64,000 nt of DNA from positions 1,860,001 through 1,924,000 of the forward strand of contig MU839830.1 in the NCBI GenBank assembly GCA_030411725.1, read 5' to 3'. Shown in pieces: positions 36,145-46,167 of this stretch. Every line of letters begins with the position of its first letter. Position 1 is the stretch's first letter. Source of the stretch: Echria macrotheca. Its lineage: Eukaryota; Ascomycota; Sordariomycetes; Sordariales; Schizotheciaceae. The notes beneath the pieces are model-generated. The model worked only from the letters and a program-made list of their open reading frames with translations, was not told the DNA's origin and ran no database searches. A program made the translations under genes and the position numbers.

Positions 36145-37370
36145 ATGGGGCGGTCAATCGAGGCGGACGTGCATGCTGCGTTTGTGGAATTTCGAGCTGG
36201 AGGTGAGGTATTTTCAGTGTACTGACGGAAAACATGGACTTTTCAAGGAATCGCTGACAGCGGGGCCACAGATGGCGACAAGTGCGTCTCAGCCCAGTGT
36301 ATCTACTGCCAGCAAGTCCGGGCCAAGAACACGACGCGACAGAGAGCCCATCTGCTCCGATGCGAAGCCTACCTCCAAGCCCACCCCGACGTCGCCCTGC
36401 AAGTTGCGGCCGAACGAGATGGCGAGGGCGAAACGTATCCCGACCCGACGGTCCTTGAGGGCACTCCGGCCGGCCACACGTCCCTAGGCTTCATGCCGAA
36501 CCCGCGCATCAACAGCACTCCGATACCCGGCCGTCCGTCCTTGTCAAGGCCCGAAGGCACGCCGCTGGCCAAGAAACCCAAGCTAAAACACGGTGGGAAC
36601 CTGGCCGACATCTCGCTGAAGGAGGTGCACGCCGCCTTCGAGGAGTTCAAGGCCAAGGATGACGATAAGGGCATCTCGGCAAGGTGCCTGTACTGCGACC
36701 AGGTGCGGGCCAAGAATACGTCGCGGCAGCGTGAACATCTCATGGTCTGCCCGGGGTACCAGACGGTTCTGAAGGAGAAGATACCGGCCAACAACCTGCG
36801 GCACCAGTTCGAGGACGATGATGTGGCCAGCTCGCTATCCATCCCGATGCCGACGCTGGATCTGGATTTCCGCATGAGCATCATGGTGAAGCCAAAGGTA
36901 ACCGTTGGCGACACCCTCCTGGGGCGCGAGGCCTGGGTATCTTGCGTCGGCGGACGCTGGGCAGGGCGGTGGGGTAAGGGAATAATACTGGTATGCGGCT
37001 CCCGTTATCATAACCCATTTGCCGCCAAACTGACAGACAACAGCCTAGCGGGCAGCACAGCCAAACGACGGTCAGCGAAACCAAGACGCGCATCTCAGCC
37101 AAGTACTTGATGCAGACAACCGGGGAAGAAGACCCCGTCTTCTTCACGTGCACCCTAAACGGCTGGTGGATTGCCGACAAGGATGTGATGGACAAGCTGC
37201 AGGATCCCATCGCGGCAGACAATATGGCAGCGAGCCGGTACAAGCTCCGCGTCACCATGGAATTGGAGACTGGAAATGAGCGCTACAGCTCCTTGAACGG
37301 CGGTATCTATGTCGGGAGTGGCTGTCGACGGGGGGCCGAGATCGTCTACGATTTCTACCGCGTGAGCTGA
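36145..37370 (+). CDS. Two BED-like zinc fingers fused to a DUF3237 domain
   Basis: Three exons: 36145-36202, 36272-36990 and 37044-37370, giving 367 residues. Two copies of one module are visible: EADVHAAFVEFRAG...CIYCQQVRAKNTTRQRAHLLRC (residues about 6-55) and LKEVHAAFEEF...CLYCDQVRAKNTSRQREHLMVC (about 160-210). Each has C-x2-C followed by H-x4-C, as in BED-type DNA-binding fingers. From about residue 245 to the end the protein has the DUF3237 (UPF0311) pattern: LDLDFRM start, GIILPSGQHSQ across the last splice, and the end GNERYSSLNGGIYVGSGCRRG then YDFYRVS. DUF3237 is a small beta-barrel domain of unknown activity. The fusion suggests a DNA- or chromatin-linked protein with a sensing or enzymatic barrel; that is inference. 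The start ATG was chosen because it rebuilds the first finger module. Confidence 0.82.
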
Positions 37371-38570
37371 TAGGCTCGACTGGCAGCCGCCTCGGCGGTT
37401 TGATAGAGCAGCGTCTGGGCTACCCATTCCTATTTTCGGGGTCACCGTGACCCATTAGCTCCAGCCTTTGAGTCTCTTGTATCGGGTGAACCGCGTAGCG
37501 GCCTCGTATAAATCAGTAGTACCTTTGGTATTACACCTCTACGCCCAAACAAACCAGCAAAAAGAACATACAACACCAGGGATTCGCTGGTCGTCACCGA
37601 CCCAACTACTAGTCTAGCGGTTGCTGGTTTGTCTAGGGGAGAGCAGACGGGATCCCGAATTCTCCAGCACCTATGGTCGTATGTGCTTGTTGGTCCCGGA
37701 TCCGAGGTTATGAGTCGAGACACGGCCGTCGTTCGCGGAAGGTGGTACAAAGTCGGCCGAGTCACATTGCGGAGGTCATGCACCCCGGACATTGCTGCCT
37801 GAGCCCGCGCAATAATACTGTCAATGAAGTCGTGAGAGCAACGCAACAACGCAACGCGGACACGTCGCCGAGGTGTGGTCTAGACGGGCGCAGCACCGTT
37901 GCATCCGATGTCAGAGAGTGTCCGATCGGGAGTGAAATATTGGCAGCGGCGACATGTCCACTTCCCGGGCGAGACCCGAACCCCAGAGCGCGGAACCGAT
38001 GACTGGCCGATCTGACGTTCTGACGTGAGTTGACAGGACGAAGTTGGGCAGGTCGGACGGCGTGGGGTTGCAGCTCCCCGCAATTCAGCCTTAGCGTTGG
38101 TAGCAGCAGCGCTGCAGCGGAAGCGAGCCGAAGGGCCTTGGCGGCGACAACACGCGGAGGGCTTTTCCTCCCTTCGACTGCACACGGCAGGTGCATCAGC
38201 GGGCCTGGTCTCCAACCTTTCAGTGCCACGGCGCGCGCTGCAGGAACATCCCCAACGCCAATGACGGCCCCGCACAGCCCGCGCGTGCCGCTCCTCGACA
38301 GCGGTCTGACCGGCTCGCCGAGCGCGTGGGGTCACACGCGTTCCGTCCACGGCATCTGATCGCCCACCACCGGACCTCGACCGTTGCATCTTCGATCCAA
38401 TACTGGCCGTGCCCCGCCGGTGATCCTACCCGCCCCTTGCCGGCGCTGCGCCCGTCCATGGCGTCGCGCATGCGTCAGGCCCGGGGCGACATGGCACCCT
38501 CCAGACAAGCGTCCAGACAAGTCCGGGGCATGCACCCTCGAGCCCACGGACCCGGCTCCCCAGATCCAGC
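37371..38570. other. Intergenic, upstream of the tannase/feruloyl esterase gene
   Basis: GC-rich, with many chance open frames on both strands, including the open frame that runs into the esterase from 38191. None is supported as a separate gene. Confidence 0.4.
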
Positions 38571-38580
38571 AGATATTAAA
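38571..38580 (+). promoter_or_regulatory. TATA-like element of the tannase/feruloyl esterase
   Basis: AGATATTAAA lies about 115 bp before the chosen ATG at 38692. It also places the in-frame ATGs further upstream outside the likely transcript, supporting the start choice. Confidence 0.35.
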
Positions 38581-38691
38581 ACGCTTAATCTAAGTCAATA
38601 TGGGCTTCGTCCCGGGTCCCTGGATGTCGGAGCTGCCTGTGACGCCGCGAGACCCCACCCGCTCTCCTCCAGATACCGCTACGCCATCGCC

Positions 38692-40380
38692 ATGCTCGCC
38701 GCCCTCTCCCTCTTCCTCCTCGTACGGCTCTGGGCCGGCACCGTCGACGCCGTCCCACGGCCCCGCCAGGCCCTCCGATGTGCCGCTAGCTCGTTCAGCA
38801 ATGTTGTCAGCCTCCCCGGCGTGACGGTGACGGTAGAGCGCGTCGACTCGGTCTCGGACCGCGGCAAGTACTCGGAGTCGGGCAACCTCGGCTTCCCCCA
38901 GACCATCGACCTCTTGCCGGCCCTCTGCGCCGTGACGATCCGGGTGACCAACACTACCGACGTGCCGACGAAGCCGGCGTCGAGCTACCGGTTCGGCATG
39001 TTCCTGCCGACATCGTCCAAGTGGAACGGCAAGATGCTCACGGTCGGCAGCGCGTCGTTCGCCGGCGGCATCAACTGGCCCGACATGGGCCAGGGCCCGC
39101 ACTACGGCTTCGCCACCATCTCGACCGACAATGGCCACAATTCGAGTGGGAGCGACCTGTCGTGGGCCACGCCCGCCCGCCTGTACGACTGGGGCTACCG
39201 CGCCGTGCACGGCTCCGTGGTCGTGGGCAAGCTTCTCGTTGCCCACTACTATGGCCAGTCCATCTCTTGGTCCTACTACGCCGGCTGTTCCACCGGGGGC
39301 CGTCAGGGGCTGCGCGAGATCCAGTACGATGCCAATTCGTTCGACGGCGCGCTGATCGGGTCCGCCGCCTGGGACACGCAGCACCTGATGCCGTGGATCT
39401 CGCGTATCGCCGTCGACCAACTCAACACGACCAACGGCAAGCTGGGCTCTCAGCAAATGTCAATCCTCGCTGCTGAGGTGCTGCGCCAGTGCGACCCGCA
39501 AGATGGGCTGACGGACAACATCGTCAGCCAGCCGGAGCAGTGCAACTTCAACATCAGCACCATCATCTGCAGCGACACGTCGTCGTGCCTGACGCGCGCG
39601 CAGGCCCAAGTGGCGATGCAGATCTGGGGAGACTATATCGCCAACGGCAAGTTTGCGTACAACGGCTTCGACCTGACCAGCGAGGACCAGTGGGCCGTGT
39701 ATTTTGGGGACGACTCGACCATGACGGGGTTTGACTTTGACTATGAGCGTTACTGGATCTACAACGACACATCCTATGACTGGACAGACTTTTCTGATCA
39801 GGTCGTCGCTGACTCCGAGAGGGTCAACCCGGGCCTCGCGACGGCCAACAACTTTGACATCTCGGGGTACCGCACCCGCCCGGGCAAGAAGGGCGGCAAG
39901 ATCTTGATGTACCACGGGCTCGCCGACGGGCTCATCTCGCCCCGCACGTCGCTGTACTATTATAATCGCACAATGCAGGCCTTGGGCAGCGATATCTCCA
40001 GCATGCGCACCTGGTTCCGCTACTTTCAGGTGCCCGGCATGCAGCACTGCTTCTTCAGCAACCGGTACAACGCCCCCTGGGACTTTGGCGGGCCTGGCCA
40101 GGCCACGGCCCTGCGTCTCTTGCCCACTTTGGGCGTGGGTTTGCCGGCCGTGGGCGATGGGTGGTCCGTCCCGGGGCATCTGAACGACCCCAACTACGAC
40201 GTGTTTGCGGCGATCCAGCAGTGGGTTGAGAACGATGTCCCTGTCGACAAGTTTATTGCTACCGCGTTTAACTCGGATTTCTCGACTTACCGGACCAGGC
40301 CGATTTGTCCGTACCCGCAGCGGGCCGTGTACAAAGGGTCGGGGAGCGTGAACAGCGCGGCGAACTGGAATTGCTCGTGA
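38692..40380 (+). CDS. Secreted tannase / feruloyl esterase family hydrolase
   Basis: Single exon, 562 residues from the ATG at 38692, which gives a signal peptide (MLAALSLFLLVRLWAGTVDA); an in-frame ATG at 38458 would bury this segment. The family's CS-D-HC arrangement is complete: Cys199-Ser200 in GCSTGGRQG, Asp412 in YHGLADGLISP and His452-Cys453 in GMQHC, where the two cysteines normally form a disulfide joining Ser and His. A calcium-binding-type loop CDPQDGLTDNIV lies at about 267-278, and an aromatic-rich lid domain covers about 200-400. Family members hydrolyse gallic or ferulic/p-coumaric esters of plant polymers outside the cell. Which substrate applies here cannot be read from sequence. 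With the GH5 cellulase it suggests plant-biomass breakdown. Codon use is very GC3-rich. Confidence 0.93.
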   Translation: MLAALSLFLLVRLWAGTVDAVPRPRQALRCAASSFSNVVSLPGVTVTVERVDSVSDRGKYSESGNLGFPQTIDLLPALCAVTIRVTNTTDVPTKPASSYRFGMFLPTSSKWNGKMLTVGSASFAGGINWPDMGQGPHYGFATISTDNGHNSSGSDLSWATPARLYDWGYRAVHGSVVVGKLLVAHYYGQSISWSYYAGCSTGGRQGLREIQYDANSFDGALIGSAAWDTQHLMPWISRIAVDQLNTTNGKLGSQQMSILAAEVLRQCDPQDGLTDNIVSQPEQCNFNISTIICSDTSSCLTRAQAQVAMQIWGDYIANGKFAYNGFDLTSEDQWAVYFGDDSTMTGFDFDYERYWIYNDTSYDWTDFSDQVVADSERVNPGLATANNFDISGYRTRPGKKGGKILMYHGLADGLISPRTSLYYYNRTMQALGSDISSMRTWFRYFQVPGMQHCFFSNRYNAPWDFGGPGQATALRLLPTLGVGLPAVGDGWSVPGHLNDPNYDVFAAIQQWVENDVPVDKFIATAFNSDFSTYRTRPICPYPQRAVYKGSGSVNSAANWNCS

Positions 40381-41001
40381 GTATCTTGTGCCATACGCTG
40401 GGGGGGGAGTTGTACGATTTGGGTTCAGTTCAGTGGGGATATGTAAGCTGTCTTGGCACCGTTGCTTCGTGTTTTGATACAGAGTAATGCATAATGAAAC
40501 CGTGGAACGTCAATGTCCTTCCCGGTGATGAACGTTGACGCTCTGTCATGTGTCTCTCTCTCTGTATGTAGTCCATCCGCTTTGCTTACCAAAGGTCGGT
40601 CATGAAAAATAACAAAGGGGTTCGGAATAAATGGGGATCTGGGTCTTTCATTTCCTGCGTCTTCCAGTGGCCGTTGTAGTTTCCATAATCCATCATGATG
40701 CCACGGGACCCCCGCACCAGAATAGGCGCTGCTGGAAGGGGTCGACTGCTTCTTCAATCCAGGTTGTGTGGCTTTCTTTCCCTTTCTCTCAAAACCCGGG
40801 TCACCCACGCAAGCAAGCGGGCTCGCCAGCTCGCCATTGCCCAGTCCCAAATGACGAAACGGCACCCAGCACCAACCCGACGAGAAATGACGAGACAACA
40901 TCCTTTCCCAATCATACCCGACACTTCCCCGCCGACAAAACGCAAGGCAGGAACAGACAGCGCTGCCAGTGGATCCCACGATCAACACGGGCAGAGAGCC
41001 G
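40381..41001. other. Intergenic between esterase and orphan gene
   Basis: Contains the 3' UTR of the esterase and the promoter of the next gene. No gene or repeat is supported. Confidence 0.45.
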
Positions 41002-41009
41002 GTATAAAT
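41002..41009 (+). promoter_or_regulatory. TATA box of the orphan gene at 41188
   Basis: GTATAAAT overlaps an ATG at 41008, which therefore is most likely upstream of the transcription start. The next in-frame ATG, 41188, is about 180 bp downstream and was chosen as start. A pyrimidine-rich stretch separates them. Confidence 0.5.
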
Positions 41010-41187
41010 GTCCTCTGGCCTCCCTTCCCTCACCAAGTCAGACCACCTCAAGCTCAACTCTCGCACCCAGCAAACTCTAAACTTTCCATCTCTTCGCCTT
41101 CTCCGAGCTCGCTACTCCATCCGAACATCGCATTTTTCTTCTCGCAAACAAACAAGCCGTCCACCGGACGGATCTCGTGTCGCTCCG

Positions 41188-42153
41188 ATGGCGAAAGACG
41201 ACCCCCTCATAGAGGTTGAACCTTTGTCGATTTTCCCTGTCGACTTTCGCCCGGCAGACGAAGTGGCGGCAGCCGAACTGGCGGCAGCCGAAGTGGCGTA
41301 CACTCCGACCGGAGGCTCAAGAACGTCGGCCGCAGCCTCGGGAACGGCGGGAATGACCTCGGGAGCGTCCAGCCAACGAACGTCGTTCTGGTCCCAGAGC
41401 CAATCCGCAGCCGGACATGGGTCAATGGTGCCTCCCAACATTTTTGGTGCCGAGCTGGCTGCTTTCCAGAAGAATTTGGGCATGTGTGGTGGGTCTATGG
41501 TACCGTCATTCATGGCTGGAAAGGGCAAACACAGGGCAATAGAGCCGGTCCTGAATAGGGAGAAAGACCCCAGTCCATATCATTATAGACGAGTCCGCGC
41601 ACGGCCTGCGAAATTACAACAAGTCATCGACCAAATGATTCAGTTTGTCGGCAACGAGCTTCACAGAGGAGAGACAAGGGACTTGCCCAGGCCCTCGAAG
41701 TTGTTGAGATTCCTAAGACGCCAGGCTAGGTATTACGCTCTGCTGGCTGTGTTGAATGATCCGACCTCGCGCCCAGCCGGATTATCTGAAGAGGACGCGG
41801 ATATGGAAGAAAGGAATCTCAGAAATCATCTTGTCGAAAGGTTGAGGAGGTACATGAAAGCCGTCGGGCGTATCATGGCGTTGTGGAAAGACATGTCCGG
41901 TCTGGGGGACCGCGAAGATACGGATAGTGAGGACTCGGACGGCGAGTCCGTCATACAAGTGATGCATCAGCCTATCGACAACGTTTTCCAGGAAAACGTC
42001 GAATTCTTCGGCAACATCGTCCCCGGCTGGTATCAGGGCGGCCATCTCATCCCGGGCGACAACGTGATACCGACCAAAGCTGCATGCCTATTTCCCGCTC
42101 GGGCTACCCGAAAGAAACTAGACTTCCTCTTGAAGGAGTTGAACATGTTCTAG
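41188..42153 (+). CDS. Orphan protein, upstream part (ends at an in-frame TAG)
   Basis: Reading from the ATG at 41188 gives 321 residues up to a TAG at 42151-42153. The protein has an Ala/Ser-rich N-terminal third with two repeats of AAAELAAAEVA type. A basic helical middle follows (RPAKLQQVIDQMIQF, KLLRFLRRQARYYALL, NLRNHLVERLRRYMKAV). An acidic segment (DREDTDSEDSDGESV) then leads to GWYQGGHLIPGDN. No known domain is recognised. The frame stays open and protein-like directly after the TAG, so this and the next entry are probably one gene with a nonsense codon, or joined by an intron I could not place convincingly. An intron 42064-42153 would keep frame and end in TTCTAG, but its GTGATA donor is weak and it would remove well-coded sequence. 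Confidence 0.6.
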   Translation: MAKDDPLIEVEPLSIFPVDFRPADEVAAAELAAAEVAYTPTGGSRTSAAASGTAGMTSGASSQRTSFWSQSQSAAGHGSMVPPNIFGAELAAFQKNLGMCGGSMVPSFMAGKGKHRAIEPVLNREKDPSPYHYRRVRARPAKLQQVIDQMIQFVGNELHRGETRDLPRPSKLLRFLRRQARYYALLAVLNDPTSRPAGLSEEDADMEERNLRNHLVERLRRYMKAVGRIMALWKDMSGLGDREDTDSEDSDGESVIQVMHQPIDNVFQENVEFFGNIVPGWYQGGHLIPGDNVIPTKAACLFPARATRKKLDFLLKELNMF

Positions 42154-42213
42154 GATCTTGGAAGACTCCCCACCGGGGAAAGTGAGAGGTACCTCTCGGG
42201 ATGGGTGCAGTGC

Positions 42214-42939
42214 ATGCTCCTCCCCATGAGCCCGCGCGTTCAGGCACTCTGGGACAGATATGCCTTCTCGCTTCGGCCCATCGAGTTCGCGCCCGATCCG
42301 GTGCACCAGATCCTGCTCCAGATGGTATGGCTCAAGTATACACACGTAGACGGCGGCGCTCTAGGCGGCAAAAGTCACCTGTTGCAGGAGAATACCAGTT
42401 ACGTCCCATTGCGCCAACGCATAACACACGGCGGCACCTTCCGGCTGGTGACCGGCAATCCGACGTATTACACGAAAGAGAGTGGCGGCCAACCTCTCCC
42501 CTGGCTCAAGCTCCTGGAGATGCGGCACGCCGTTCAGAAGGTCATGGCCGGCGCTAAGGCCTGTATCTCGTCCTACGAGATCATGGGCATGGATTTTGAC
42601 ACCATGGCGGTGATACTGCCTCAAATTGGCGTGAAGCCGCCAGACCCGCCGCCGATTCCAGACCCGAATCCAGGCCCGAATGCAGGTGCGAATCCAGGCC
42701 CGAATCCAAGGGCAAATACAGGTGCGAATCCAAGGGCAAATACAGGTGCGAGTCCAAGGGCAAATACAGGTGCGAGTCCAAGGGCAAATACAGGTGCGAA
42801 TCCAGGCCCGAATCCAGGTGCGAATCCAGGTGCGAATCCGCACCCGAAACCATTAGAGGATGTGCGGACCAAAGAGTTATTCAAGCACGCCTGGAAGAGG
42901 GTGGGGAAGCGGGCACCATGGAAGGACAAGAAGAAATGA
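42214..42939 (+). CDS. Orphan protein, downstream part with Pro/Asn repeat tail
   Basis: Same frame as the preceding entry. The open frame begins directly after the TAG at 42151; the first ATG is 42214, giving 241 residues if translated alone. It reads LLPMSPRVQALWDRYAFSLR onward, a globular-looking part of about 140 residues with EMRHAVQKVMAGAKACISSY, then VKPPDPPPIPDP and a repetitive N-P-G-x / N-x-R-A tail. It ends in a very basic stretch (HAWKRVGKRAPWKDKKK). No family is recognised. Coding character is as good as before the stop, which argues against it being UTR. It is most likely the C-terminal half of the gene starting at 41188. Confidence 0.5.
   Translation: MLLPMSPRVQALWDRYAFSLRPIEFAPDPVHQILLQMVWLKYTHVDGGALGGKSHLLQENTSYVPLRQRITHGGTFRLVTGNPTYYTKESGGQPLPWLKLLEMRHAVQKVMAGAKACISSYEIMGMDFDTMAVILPQIGVKPPDPPPIPDPNPGPNAGANPGPNPRANTGANPRANTGASPRANTGASPRANTGANPGPNPGANPGANPHPKPLEDVRTKELFKHAWKRVGKRAPWKDKKK
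42667..42834 (+). repeat. In-frame 12/24-bp minisatellite
   Basis: Three 12-bp units (42667-42702), then four 24-bp units (42703-42726, 42727-42750, 42751-42774, 42775-42798), then three more 12-bp units to 42834. The 24-bp unit is near AATCCAAGGGCAAATACAGG + TGCG and encodes NPRANTGA or SPRANTGA; the 12-bp units encode NPGP or NPGA. All lengths are multiples of three, so copy-number change keeps the frame. Confidence 0.95.
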
Positions 42940-44004
42940 GGCAAGACGGCCGACGATGCGAATCGGTAGGGGACGCAAAACCGCAGCAGACACCTTGGTT
43001 TCAGAATTAGATGTCAGCGTTTGTGCAGCTTTTCCGGCGACAGCGATTTCTGGTACAAGTAGATCAGCGTAGTTTCTATATACAAATTCAGCCCCGTTTT
43101 GGTTACTGCTTGTTCGAAAAATGATTCATGATACAGGCCTGAAGATTTTAATCCACTTCACTTTCGCGACACTGTCTCCTCATATTTGGTGTCTTTCAAC
43201 ACCCGACCCACATATCGGGGGAATCTTTGTACCAAAACTAGCATCCAAATGCTCGAACAACCCGCAAGTGTGTGTAATAAGCCCTTGCTTTACCTGCACC
43301 TCCCTACCTACATCCTAGATCCACCCAGCTACCTATGCATAGATACACCGCCCTTCCCTACACATCCCCAGAGTTGCAAGCAATGGTGCCCTCCGAGTAG
43401 CTAAAGGATTACAGCTGACCTGACCAGACACAAAATTTGTCCCTCCCGGGCACGCACAGCCATGGCAATATCCATTTATTATTTGGTCGTGTATATCTTG
43501 AGATTCCCCGCAAGCGTCAAACTTTCCGTAAAGAGTGGACCAAGTAACATCGGTGACCATCAACCCTGATGGGAAAAGAGGCTTGACAAAAGAAACCAGG
43601 GAAAAAGAAAACACTGACTTGAATCCAAACAAGAAAAGAATTGCGCTTGTTACCCATGAATCTCGTACCAATCATTCCATGCTTGTACCTAGTCCCGAAT
43701 CCCATATGTTACCCCTTCAAAACCCGCCAGGACATCGTGGCGTAACCATGTCCGACGCCGCAGCCTGTCCAACTCCACGTCCCTGGTAAGGCGTTTGCTG
43801 ATCACCCATATACAACGGTGGACCATTTCCGAGAGATCGAGTCGATCGGATACCCAAGAACGAACCCCTGAATGCTGCCCTTATCGGTCCAAGGCTGAGG
43901 AGCCCAGATCCCGAGAATCCGTGACCGACAGAACGCGGTCAACACTTAGAAAGAAAGCATCGGTAGAGACTGTACGTCGAATGGAAATCTTGGCGGCTCG
44001 CCGA
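42940..44004. other. Convergent intergenic region, orphan gene and P450
   Basis: No supported gene. Moderately AT-rich with polypyrimidine and polypurine patches; contains the 3' UTRs of the flanking genes. Confidence 0.45.
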
Positions 44005-46167
44005 CTAGTAGTCCGTCCTCGTTTCGGTTATGTTCAGATAGAACTGATCCTCGACCCAGACCTGCCAGCACTTGGACTCCTAATCACCGTAACAGTTCAG
44101 CAGGGGGTTTGTTGAAAGTAGTGAGGCACCAAGTGCGAATACGTACCCAAGGTTTCTTGGCATCAACAATCTGAAAGTCGAAATGGCGGAAGAGCTGTAC
44201 ACACCCGGCGTATTAGGCACCGGTCCGACGGGAGAGAACAACAGTGAAAAAGCACACTGGAGCGAGACAAACCTCAAACAAGACCTTATTCAGCTCCAGC
44301 CAGGCCACATTCTTGCCGATGCACATCCACCGGCCATAGCCAAAGATGAGCTCGACGTCGCGCTCCATTTGGTCACGCTTGTCGGGATCGGCGTCGAGGA
44401 AGCGCTCCGGCCGGTAGATATCCGCGTCCTCGCCAAAGAGGGCCTTGGACGCTACGAGGGCGCTGGCGTTGATGCCAACGCCAACACCGCCCGGTATAAA
44501 CTTGCCATCGATGTAATCACCCTCGGGTGGGGTATCCTTGAGGAACAGGCCCGGGGTCGGCGCCCGCTGGCGAAGTCCTTCGTAGATGACGGCCTGACAT
44601 GGAATGATTAGTATCCATCCGGGACCAAACACTCCCAACAATCGAGGACCGCAACAAACCTGAAGATAGGGGAGAGCCTTGGCTTCAGCGAGGGTGATGG
44701 GGCTCGACACTCTGCCCTCGCGTATAGCCTTGAAGATCTCCTGCTTCAGCCTGCCGTAGACACGAGGATTCGTGATGATATTCAGAAGCGAGATACGGAT
44801 AACGGTTGCTACCTGGTCGGTGCCAGCCGTGATCATGAAAATGCTAGACACCAACCATCCTGGTCAGCCAACAGTCTCGAACTCCCACGACACTGTGTGC
44901 ATGCGGTCTGCCTGCCAATGCCAAGCCGGCATCACCATCCAATCAGTCACGACGTGTACAAGGACAAGTAACGTACCATTCGTGCGCACATTCGCCTCTC
45001 GTCAGGCCGGCACGGATAAAAGTGCCCTGGCCAGAGTCGCACAGCATCAGCATTGTGCCCAATCGACGAGAAGGAAGGCGGGGGTATCATGAGGAAAATC
45101 ATACAAGTGCATCTTTATCGTCCTCTCTCCCCGACTCGAATCGCTTGTCAACAATCTCGCCGGCCAGCCTGATGGACCAAAGGGTCGAAAAAATCGTCAG
45201 CCGTTGATCTCGTTATTCCTGGAGGAAATGCAATGCAGGCGACCAAATTCTGCAGCAGCAACAGCAGCCGACAAGGGATGAAAGGGATACACACGACCGC
45301 AGGCCTGCCTGTCTGAGTCTCTGCGTAACGTGAACCCACCCCCTCACTTGCATTGCCAGAGAGGAAGATAACAGAAGAAAAGACGTACCCCATCAGCTTC
45401 CCGAGGCCCGATTTATCCGTTTTCCTTGGACCAAAGAACCTCAGGAACGTGTTCGAATAGGCCAGCGCGCGGACCCAGGGGATGTCGAGGGTGAGCCCGA
45501 TGATCCACCACATGGACCTCACCTCGGCCAGAAAGTCAAACACATCCGAGTCGGTGCGCAGGTACCCAAATGCCTCCCCGGTCCCGATCTTTGTGATGAC
45601 GTCCATGGTGAAGTACGAGATGACAACGGCGAAATCGGCCTTCCGGATCTCGCTGCCGGGCTTGGTGAGGTACTTTCGACGGACGAGATCGACCAGGGCG
45701 GCGACCTGCTCGTCGACGGTCCCCTCGAAGCCGTCCACGGTCTTACCGGTATAGGCAGTCAAGACGCGCGCCTTCTGGGCATCGTGGGCCTGCGAGTCGA
45801 GCTCGTTGAAAAAGTGCTTCTCGTACGGGGTCCAGCGACCGGCGAGATACCACGAGTCACGCACATATCGCGTCCTGGCCGACGACATGCGGCGAATCAC
45901 CTCTGGGTCGTCGGTTGTGACCTCGTTGGGTCCGATGCGCACCAAGGAGCCGTACTTGGCCGGCAAATCTCGGTAGATCGGCCCCATCCTTCCGCTTCGC
46001 TGGACCCGGGCAAGCCATAGGTACGAAAACGACGCGAGGAAGGGCCCCGGGACGTGTCTCAGCCGCCACCATGACAGCAGCGCTGTCGTGGCATACCAAA
46101 TTATCAGCCCCGCAGTCAGAAGCAAAACCACCCCGCCCGCGGACCCGTCTATAGCGAGGTGAGCCAT
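44005..46167 (-). CDS. Cytochrome P450 monooxygenase, pisatin-demethylase-like
   Basis: Seven exons: 46167-45389, 45168-45105, 45026-44977, 44843-44660, 44593-44273, 44194-44147 and 44079-44005, giving 506 residues with frame kept at each junction. Residues about 8-35 are an N-terminal membrane anchor, followed by the RHVPGPF proline hinge. The I-helix oxygen motif is MITAGTDQVAT, the K-helix ExxR is EGLR, the PERF motif is YRPERFLD, and the heme loop is FGYGRWMCIGKN with the Cys ligand. The last two exons supply LFRHFDFQIVDAKKPW and ESKCWQVWVEDQFYLNITE, a typical end of this class. The fold and RIGPNEVTTDDPEVIRRM resemble fungal P450s annotated as pisatin demethylase or benzoate hydroxylase types, acting in the ER with NADPH-P450 reductase. 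Substrate is unknown. The ATG at 46167 is preferred over an upstream GTG. Intron 1 (220 bp) is unusually long for this window. Confidence 0.9.

Noticed and set aside
38590..39456. Long minus-strand frame over the tannase/feruloyl esterase gene
   Set aside because: Shadow of a very GC3-rich real gene; Val/Gly/Arg-rich composition and no motif. The same applies to 39460-40179 minus.
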